Source of the DNA: DASRVA01 sp050732935
Lineage (GTDB): Bacteria; Gemmatimonadota; Gemmatimonadetes; JACCXV01; JAHWKZ01
Length of the DNA: 13,752 nt
NCBI GenBank assembly: GCA_050732935.1
Contig: JBOHRW010000102.1
Location: 1-13,752, forward strand
Direction: 5' to 3'
The position numbers and the translations under genes are program-made. Positions 10,991 through 13,752 of the stretch are shown in pieces (the first letter of the stretch is position 1; every line of letters starts with the position of its first letter). Below the pieces are notes generated by a model, which searched no databases, had not been told where the DNA came from, and saw only the letters and a list, made by a program, of their open reading frames with translations.

Positions 10991-13752
10991 ATGATGACCG
11001 GTTTCTCCAAACCCGACTTCGCCGACAATCGGGCCGACCGCACCCTGGCCCGGGCGCTGAAGAGCTACCTCGACTGGCTGCACGAGAACCGGGTGAATCC
11101 GGTCGAGCTGTCGATCGCGACGGGATACTTCAATCCCGGTGGGTTCGGGCTGCTGGCCCCCGAGCTGGAACGGCTCCAGAAGATCCGGCTCCTCCTGGGG
11201 GCCGAGCCGACCGCGCCGCCGGTCACGCGCTGGCGCAAGCCGGGCCAGCCGCGGGACGAGCAATACGAGGCCGAGCGGGTGCGGGAGGCGCTCAGGGGCG
11301 AGGCGGAAGGCCTCGCTAGGGATCGGAACCTCCTCGGCTTCGCCCCCGAAGTCGACGCAAGTCTACGGCGACTCCTCGCCTTCCTCCGCTCCGGGAAGAT
11401 CGAGGTCCGCCGCTACGAGAAGGCGTTCCTCCACGGAAAGGCGTTTCTCTTCGCGGACGGCGAAGGGGTCCTTTCGGGGTCGTCCAACTTCACGGCGGCT
11501 GGTCTCAGGACCAACCTGGAGCTCAACCTGGGACACTATCAGCCTGACGTAGTCCACAAGGTGAGCGGCTGGTTCGAGGACCTGTGGGAGGAGGCGGTCC
11601 CGTACGATCTGGCCGTCCTCTACGAGGCGCGGTTCCTGCCCTATGATCCCTACCTGATCTACCTGAGAGTCCTCTACGAACTCTACGGCGCCGAGATCGA
11701 GGAGGAGAGAAGCGGCACTGGGCCCATCCACCTCACGACGTTCCAGAACGACGGGATCTTCCGGGTGGGCCGCATCCTCGACCGGTTCCATGGCGTGGTC
11801 GTGGCTGACGGCGTTGGGCTCGGCAAAACGTTCCTCGCGGGGGAGGTGATGCGCCGGGCGAGAGAGGAGCGTAGGCAAAGAGTCCTCCTCGTCTCCCCGG
11901 CGACCCTCAGGGATGGCACATGGCGGGCCTTCCTGCATCGTTTCCAACTCTACGTCGTGAACGTGTCCTACGAGCAGCTGACCGATGATATCCAGCTGGG
12001 GGGATCGTACGATTATCTCAAGAGCCTTGTCGACGATTATGCGCTCATCGTGATCGACGAGGCGCATGCCTTCCGCAATCCCGAAACCGCCCGGGCACAG
12101 GCCTTGCGAAAACTCCTCCTCGGAGATCCCCCGAAGGATCTCGTCCTCCTGACGGCCACGCCGGTCAATAACTCCTTGTGGGATCTCTACTACCTGCTCA
12201 CCTACTTCGTGGGACACGATGCCGTGTTCGCCGATGTCGGGATCCCATCCCTCAAGGCACGCTTCGACGCCGCCCAGGCCGAGGACCCGCACGAGCTTCG
12301 GCCCGACATGCTCTACGACATCCTCGACCAGACGACCGTGCGTCGGACGCGCCACTTTGTGAAGAAGTACTACCCGAACGACTCGATCCCCGGACCGGAC
12401 GGGATTCAAATCCCGATCGCCTTCCCCAAGCCCGAGGTCTCGCGTGTGGACTACGACCTGGAAGATGTCTTGCCTGATTTCTTCGAGGAGCTGAGCGAGG
12501 CTCTGGCCCCCGAGGGACGCGGGCCGGGTCTGACCTTGGCGCGGTACTGGCCCAGTCGATACCGAGAAGGCGGTCGAGTAGAGGCGAGGGAGCTCGCGCT
12601 CGTGGGGCTGATCCGTTCCGGACTGCTCAAGCGGTTCGAATCCTCCGTCCATGCGTTCGCGGAGACGGTCGGGCGGATGGCGATCGCACACGAGGCGTTT
12701 CTCAAGGGGTTGGAGCAAGGCCTGATCGCCTCTCCCCAGGCGCTCGTCGAATGGCAGGAGGTCGACAGCGACGAGGCGTGGGAAGAGGTCCTTCGGGAGG
12801 CGGATTCCGAGGACGCGGCCGGGTACGACGTCACGCGAATGAAGAGGGACCTGCAGGCGGATCTGGAGCTTCTGCGGCGATTCGAGAAACGAGCCCGTCG
12901 GGTGGGTCGGGCGGACGATCCCAAGTTGATGGCACTGGCGGATGCCCTGGCGGAAATCGCCCTCCGGGCCGAGCACGATGCCATTAACGAAGAGGACGCC
13001 CGGGAGAAGCGAAAGGTCCTGATCTTCACCTATTACGGCGACACGGTGGATTGGATCGAGGAGTTCCTCCTTGATGCGGTCGAGCACGATTCCCCCCGGC
13101 TCGCCGCCTTCAAGGGTCGAATCGCCTCCGTGGCTGGCTCGGCTTCCCGCGGGGGGGTCACGCGTGAAGCGGCGATCTACGGCTTTGCACCGCGATCCAC
13201 CGAGGCACCGGTCGGGCGCGACGAGAACCGCTTCGATGTCCTGATCACGACCGATATCCTGGCCGAAGGGATGAACCTCCAGCAATGCCGGAACATCATC
13301 AACTTCGACCTTCCCTGGAACCCGATGCGGCTCGTTCAGAGGCACGGACGAATTGATCGGATCGGAAGCCCGCATTCGCGTGTCTTCGTCCGGTGCTTCT
13401 TCCCCGATCGTCAGCTGGACGCCCTCCTGGACCTGGAGCTGCGTGTTCGTCACAAGCTGGCACAGGCTGCCGCCTCGATCGGACTCGAAGTCGAGGTCAT
13501 TCCAGGGGCGGAAACGATCGATCGCAACTTCGCCGAGACCCGCGAGGAGATCGAAAAGATCCGGCGAGAGAATCCGGCAATCCTCGAAACCGCGGGTGAG
13601 GACGCGAACGCGCACTCCGGCGAGGAATACCGCCAGGAGCTGCGGAAGGGCTTGATCGAACGCCGCGACGAGATCGAGCTACTGCCATGGGGAGCCGGAT
13701 CAGGGTTCACCGGCCTCGCCGAGGGCCATTTTTTCTGCGCGCGGATCGGCGA
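10991..13752 (+). CDS. PLD-nuclease/SNF2-type DNA helicase (3' end beyond window)
   Basis: The frame is open from ATG 10991 to the right edge, giving 920 codons. Residues 1-200 form a phospholipase-D-like nuclease domain: FLHGKAFLFADG (146-157, His148 and Lys150) followed by SGSSNFTAAGLRTNLELNL (from 162), the HxK...GSxN signature. The Asp usually four residues after Lys is Ala155, with Asp at 156. A superfamily 2 helicase follows: Walker A DGVGLGKT (273-280), Walker B VIDEAHAFRN (354-363), motif III TATPVNN (388-394), motif V TTDILAEGMNL (about 753-763) and motif VI QRHGRIDRIG (783-792). Such fusions drive ATP-dependent translocation on duplex DNA with end or strand cleavage, and occur in restriction and defence islands. 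Paired with the upstream methyltransferase, it is the probable restriction arm. ATG 10991 or 10994 is the chosen start because it precedes the PLD domain; no Shine-Dalgarno sequence is visible, so the start is uncertain. Confidence 0.88.
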   Translation, partial: MMTGFSKPDFADNRADRTLARALKSYLDWLHENRVNPVELSIATGYFNPGGFGLLAPELERLQKIRLLLGAEPTAPPVTRWRKPGQPRDEQYEAERVREALRGEAEGLARDRNLLGFAPEVDASLRRLLAFLRSGKIEVRRYEKAFLHGKAFLFADGEGVLSGSSNFTAAGLRTNLELNLGHYQPDVVHKVSGWFEDLWEEAVPYDLAVLYEARFLPYDPYLIYLRVLYELYGAEIEEERSGTGPIHLTTFQNDGIFRVGRILDRFHGVVVADGVGLGKTFLAGEVMRRAREERRQRVLLVSPATLRDGTWRAFLHRFQLYVVNVSYEQLTDDIQLGGSYDYLKSLVDDYALIVIDEAHAFRNPETARAQALRKLLLGDPPKDLVLLTATPVNNSLWDLYYLLTYFVGHDAVFADVGIPSLKARFDAAQAEDPHELRPDMLYDILDQTTVRRTRHFVKKYYPNDSIPGPDGIQIPIAFPKPEVSRVDYDLEDVLPDFFEELSEALAPEGRGPGLTLARYWPSRYREGGRVEARELALVGLIRSGLLKRFESSVHAFAETVGRMAIAHEAFLKGLEQGLIASPQALVEWQEVDSDEAWEEVLREADSEDAAGYDVTRMKRDLQADLELLRRFEKRARRVGRADDPKLMALADALAEIALRAEHDAINEEDAREKRKVLIFTYYGDTVDWIEEFLLDAVEHDSPRLAAFKGRIASVAGSASRGGVTREAAIYGFAPRSTEAPVGRDENRFDVLITTDILAEGMNLQQCRNIINFDLPWNPMRLVQRHGRIDRIGSPHSRVFVRCFFPDRQLDALLDLELRVRHKLAQAAASIGLEVEVIPGAETIDRNFAETREEIEKIRRENPAILETAGEDANAHSGEEYRQELRKGLIERRDEIELLPWGAGSGFTGLAEGHFFCARIG

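Noticed and set aside
11363..13615. Long minus-strand open frame (750 codons) opposite the helicase
   Set aside because: It is antisense to the PLD-SNF2 helicase, whose motifs I, II, III, V and VI are all intact in the plus-strand frame; the antisense translation shows no recognisable domain.
3178..13752. Complete BREX, DISARM or type I R-M system
   Set aside because: No PglZ, BrxC-like, DUF1998 (DrmB), HsdS or HsdR gene is seen. The methyltransferase and helicase types overlap with those systems, but the set as visible is not diagnostic of any of them.
1..13752. CRISPR arrays, tRNA or rRNA genes, insertion sequences
   Set aside because: I saw no regularly spaced repeats, tRNA-like ends, rRNA signatures, transposase motifs or terminal inverted repeats when reading the window.

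Overview
The window is GC-rich bacterial chromosomal DNA (codon third positions mostly G or C, short intergenic gaps, overlapping stops and starts). No ribosomal or other phylogenetic marker is present. The secreted HIWMYATNSAG-type protein and the TPR remnant resemble protein types I associate with soil or sediment phyla such as Gemmatimonadota, Acidobacteriota or Candidatus Eisenbacteria, probably known mostly from metagenomes. That placement is a weak inference.

Positions 1-3100 are housekeeping or accessory metabolism. On the plus strand are the 3' end of an ornithine cyclodeaminase/mu-crystallin family gene and a PLP-dependent threonine dehydratase-like gene, apparently one operon. A secreted protein of unknown function follows, whose signal peptide is cut from its mature part by a single in-frame TAA. 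On the minus strand are a decayed TPR-protein tail (2344-2680) and a VOC/glyoxalase-fold gene.

Positions 3178-13752 look like a defence or restriction-modification island. A small minus-strand protein with a RAMA-like domain is divergent from a tightly overlapped plus-strand operon: archaeal-type AAA ATPase, single-pass membrane protein of unknown function, and a 1353-aa Eco57I-like adenine-specific DNA methyltransferase. A PLD-nuclease/SNF2-type helicase starts at about 10991 and runs off the right edge. Between methyltransferase and helicase, on the opposite strand, lies a two-gene module: a 256-aa protein with an OB-fold-like C-terminus and an overlapping PIN-domain gene that carries a frameshift.

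A plausible reading is that the methyltransferase marks host DNA, while the helicase-PLD protein translocates on and cleaves unmodified DNA. The ATPase and membrane protein may supply sensing, loading or membrane localisation, and the RAMA-like protein may read modified DNA or regulate the cassette. No PglZ, DUF1998 or HsdS-like gene is visible, so the set does not match complete BREX, DISARM or type I R-M systems as seen here; more genes may lie to the right. No tRNA, rRNA, CRISPR array, transposase or integrase was recognised.
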